Assembly: GCA_031271275.1 (NCBI GenBank)
Contig: JAISWA010000190.1
Span: 1 to 6,652, forward strand
Length of the DNA: 6,652 nucleotides
Direction of reading: 5' to 3'
Source of the DNA: Clostridiales bacterium
GTDB lineage: Bacteria > Bacillota > Clostridia > Lachnospirales > WQUN01
Shown here one piece after another: positions 4,264 through 6,652 of the stretch; position 1 is the stretch's first letter; each line of letters opens with the position of its first letter. A program made the translations under genes and the position numbers. The notes beneath the pieces were generated by a model. It searched no databases and was not told the origin of the DNA. It worked only from the letters and a program-made list of their open reading frames with translations.

Positions 4264-6652
4264 ATGAAAATTTTACGGCTGCTTATTTTTCTGCTCATTC
4301 TTCCTCCCGCGATTTTTCTTTCGGGCTGTGAGAAAGAGGAACCCTACGGCGGCGCGCTGCCGGTGATAGAAGCCACGGGATTATCCGATGACGAAATTAA
4401 TGTGGAGGACACGCCGTATTCGTCCGCCGCCCCGTTGGTTCCCGAACCGCCGCCGCAAGCGGTGGGCGCTGCCGAAAGTTCCCAACCGTCAACCCCCGGC
4501 GCGGTGGGCGACGACCGCCCGCTGACCCGGGCGGAAGCCGCTAAAATGCTCGCGCTGATGAACAACGACATGAACACCATCCGCTCAACGGAATACGAAA
4601 TCAATTTCTCCGACGTCAGCCCCGGCAGTTGGTACGCGCCTTATATCAACGCCGTTTGCGTGCAGGGCGTCATGGCGGGCATGGGCGAAACGTTTGCGCC
4701 GGAAGGCGCGCTTACGTTGGGACAGGCTGCCCGCCTGCTTGAGCAGGATATCGCGCTTACGGACGCGAACCGGGACAAACCCGTTTCCTACGCGCTGTGG
4801 TGCGAAATGTACCGGCGGCTATTGGACGGGAAACGCGGAGCGGATTCCGTGTACGACGCCTTCGGCATACAGGCCGCCTCGCTGATTGTGATGGCGACTT
4901 CCGGGAACAGCCCCGCCCTTTCCCCCTATCAGACCGTCACCGACATTGGGGCGTTTACCCATGACGGGCTTGATTTAAACGATTACGCCGACAGGGAAGT
5001 CCGCGTGTTGGTCAAGAATAAAGAAATCGTCGCGCTCCTTTCCGTCGTATCAACGCGGCCCACCATCCGCAACGCATATATCAACGCGGCGGACGAAAAT
5101 ACCCTGAGCGTTTTCTCCGGAGGGGCGGAGCGCCGTTACGCCTACGCCCCCGAATGCGCGGTCGTTCCGGCGGACCACGCCGGTAAAATCTGCGATATTA
5201 CCGTGGAGGGCGGCGTGGCGTATTCTGTGGAAGTTTTCCCGGAAACCGTAACCGGGACGATTTTGAAAACCGCTTCCGGTTCCGTCGAGCTAAAGGAGCT
5301 CGGCGTTATCCCCGCGGACGCCGCGTTTAAGGTGTACGGAGTGGAAAGCGGCGCGGTCAAATGGAAGTCGGCGGTCAACCTGCTTTCCGGCACGGATATG
5401 GCGGTGTTTCATATGAAGGACGGTGTGATACGCGCCGGGGTCATCCAAAAAGAAGTACAGCCCTCCCGCATCCGCGTGGCGCTTAGCACTTCCGGTTTCG
5501 GCGGTTTGATACACGGCGCTGTGTCTATAACTTCCGACAATGCTTTTACCGTCACTTCCGGCGAGACGGTAACCCAATATGAAGCCGGGGAAATTTTTAC
5601 CGTAAGCGAAAGCGCCGGACTGTTCGGGCAAAGCCGCGTCTACATAACCCCGTCGCGGGGCGGCGCATTGGAGATTGTCAACCTTTCCCGCAACTGGCCC
5701 GAAGGGACGAACCCGCGCTACCGGGGCAGTATAGAAATCGCCCGGGAGGAGGGCGGATTTTCCGTGGTAAACGAACTGCCCATTGAGGAATACCTGTACG
5801 CGGTGGTGCCGAGCGAAATGCCCTCGAGCTACGGCGCGGAGGCGTCTAAGGCGCAGGCGGTGACGGCGCGGAGCTACGCGTACAATCAGATATTTGAAAA
5901 CCGCTGCCATGCTTTCGGGGCGCATGTGGACGATTCGGTCAACAGCCAGGTCTACAACAACATTCCCGAGAACGGTATTTCCGTGGAAGCGGTGGACGCC
6001 ACAAGGGGCCTTTGCCTGACTTACGGAAGCCGCGTAATTTCCGCCAACTTTTTTTCTACTTCAAGCGGGCACACCGCCAACAGCGGCGAGGTCTGGGCTT
6101 CGCCGGACAAATTTTTCCCCCAGGCGACCCCGGAATATTTAAGGGCGAAGCCCCAGTCGGAAAACGGCGCGGGGAATTTGTCCGACGAAAATACCGCCGC
6201 CGCGTTTTTCAAAGACGTGACGATAAACGCCTATGACAGCGGGTTTAACTGGTTCCGTTGGAACGTCTCCATGACCGCCGGGGAACTTTCCGCTTCCATT
6301 AATAATCGTTTATATGAACGTTGGCAGGCGTCGCCGTCCTTGATTAAAACATGGCAAAGCGACGAAGGCGTTTTCCGCAGCAGGCCGGTGGAAACCATCG
6401 GGGCGCTGACCGGCCTCACGGTCATAAAACGCGGCGAAGGCGGGAATATTATGGAACTGCGCATAGACGGGACGGAAAACACGGTGCTCGTTTCCACGGA
6501 ATACAACATCCGCGCGCTGCTTGCCCCGGCAAAGCAGACCGGCGGAACGCGGGATATCCATTTAAACAGAAAAGACGGAACCTATGTTTCCAACTATTCG
6601 CTAATGCCAAGCGCGTTCTTTACCTTTGAAAAGGAAACCGACGGGTATGCTT
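4264..6652 (+). CDS. SLH-domain lipoprotein with SpoIID/LytB lytic-transglycosylase domain (3' end outside window)
   Basis: The frame stays open to the edge, giving 796 complete codons. The ATG at 4264 follows GGAGG (4254-4258) by 5 nt. The N-terminus is a lipoprotein signal: MKILR, a hydrophobic core, and lipobox LSGC with Cys22 as the lipidated residue. A Pro/Ser/Ala-rich linker (about 23-85) leads to the tail of one SLH motif (LTRAEAAKML, 87-96) and one fuller SLH motif (115-160, FSDVSPGSWYAPYINAV). Residues about 165-398 are unrecognised and beta-rich, perhaps repeated. PSRIRVAL (400-407) begins the SpoIID-type region. The SpoIID domain proper runs from about 485, with ELPIEEYLYAVVPSEMP containing the expected catalytic Glu518, then KAQAVTARSYAYNQ, NSQVY (560-564) and TSSGHTANSGEVW (599-611). 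SpoIID enzymes cleave peptidoglycan glycan strands stripped of stem peptides. Cysteines at the usual metal site are absent. The C-terminal GxGHGVGMSQ-type motif expected in the family would lie past the edge. Location is inferred to be the outer face of the membrane and the wall. Confidence 0.92.
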   Translation, partial: MKILRLLIFLLILPPAIFLSGCEKEEPYGGALPVIEATGLSDDEINVEDTPYSSAAPLVPEPPPQAVGAAESSQPSTPGAVGDDRPLTRAEAAKMLALMNNDMNTIRSTEYEINFSDVSPGSWYAPYINAVCVQGVMAGMGETFAPEGALTLGQAARLLEQDIALTDANRDKPVSYALWCEMYRRLLDGKRGADSVYDAFGIQAASLIVMATSGNSPALSPYQTVTDIGAFTHDGLDLNDYADREVRVLVKNKEIVALLSVVSTRPTIRNAYINAADENTLSVFSGGAERRYAYAPECAVVPADHAGKICDITVEGGVAYSVEVFPETVTGTILKTASGSVELKELGVIPADAAFKVYGVESGAVKWKSAVNLLSGTDMAVFHMKDGVIRAGVIQKEVQPSRIRVALSTSGFGGLIHGAVSITSDNAFTVTSGETVTQYEAGEIFTVSESAGLFGQSRVYITPSRGGALEIVNLSRNWPEGTNPRYRGSIEIAREEGGFSVVNELPIEEYLYAVVPSEMPSSYGAEASKAQAVTARSYAYNQIFENRCHAFGAHVDDSVNSQVYNNIPENGISVEAVDATRGLCLTYGSRVISANFFSTSSGHTANSGEVWASPDKFFPQATPEYLRAKPQSENGAGNLSDENTAAAFFKDVTINAYDSGFNWFRWNVSMTAGELSASINNRLYERWQASPSLIKTWQSDEGVFRSRPVETIGALTGLTVIKRGEGGNIMELRIDGTENTVLVSTEYNIRALLAPAKQTGGTRDIHLNRKDGTYVSNYSLMPSAFFTFEKETDGYA

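Noticed and set aside
5290..5925. A 211-codon open frame antisense to the SLH-SpoIID gene
   Set aside because: It lies wholly within a well-supported coding region whose SpoIID motifs it covers in reverse. Its composition is Arg/His-rich and shadow-like, with no domain similarity.

Overview
The window is GC-rich and protein-dense. It carries a spore-former-type gene repertoire: GatCAB amidotransferase, a SpoIIM-family membrane protein, a DUF58 protein, and a lipoprotein combining SLH and SpoIID/LytB domains. Strong GGAGG-type ribosome sites and these families point to a Clostridia-like member of the Bacillota (Firmicutes). The genus cannot be told from the sequence.

Layout. On the + strand, 1-2776 is a compact operon: the 3' end of gatA (1-387), complete gatB (420-1850), and a SpoIIM-family gene (1847-2776) whose ATG overlaps the gatB stop as ATGA. 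A DUF58 gene lies convergently on the - strand (2782-4092), with only 5 bp between the two stop codons and no visible terminator. The 171-bp divergent spacer (4093-4263) holds a good sigma-A-type promoter for the DUF58 gene, a perfect 12-bp inverted repeat, and a weak promoter candidate for the + strand gene. From 4264 to the window edge runs an open, 3'-truncated reading frame of 796 complete codons. It encodes a lipid-anchored protein with an SLH region, an uncharacterised central region and a SpoIID lytic-transglycosylase domain.

How they work together. GatA and GatB are subunits of one enzyme that amidates mischarged Glu-tRNA(Gln)/Asp-tRNA(Asn). The SpoIIM-family protein is translationally coupled to gatB, with no obvious biochemical link. 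SpoIIM-family, DUF58 and SpoIID-family proteins side by side suggest an envelope or sporulation neighbourhood. However, both spo-like proteins differ in architecture from the canonical SpoIIM and SpoIID of the engulfment machinery, so they are better read as paralogues. Nothing here clearly amounts to a new system. The most interesting objects are the doubly anchored SLH-SpoIID lipoprotein with altered metal-site residues, the solitary DUF58 gene, and the palindrome in the divergent promoter region.
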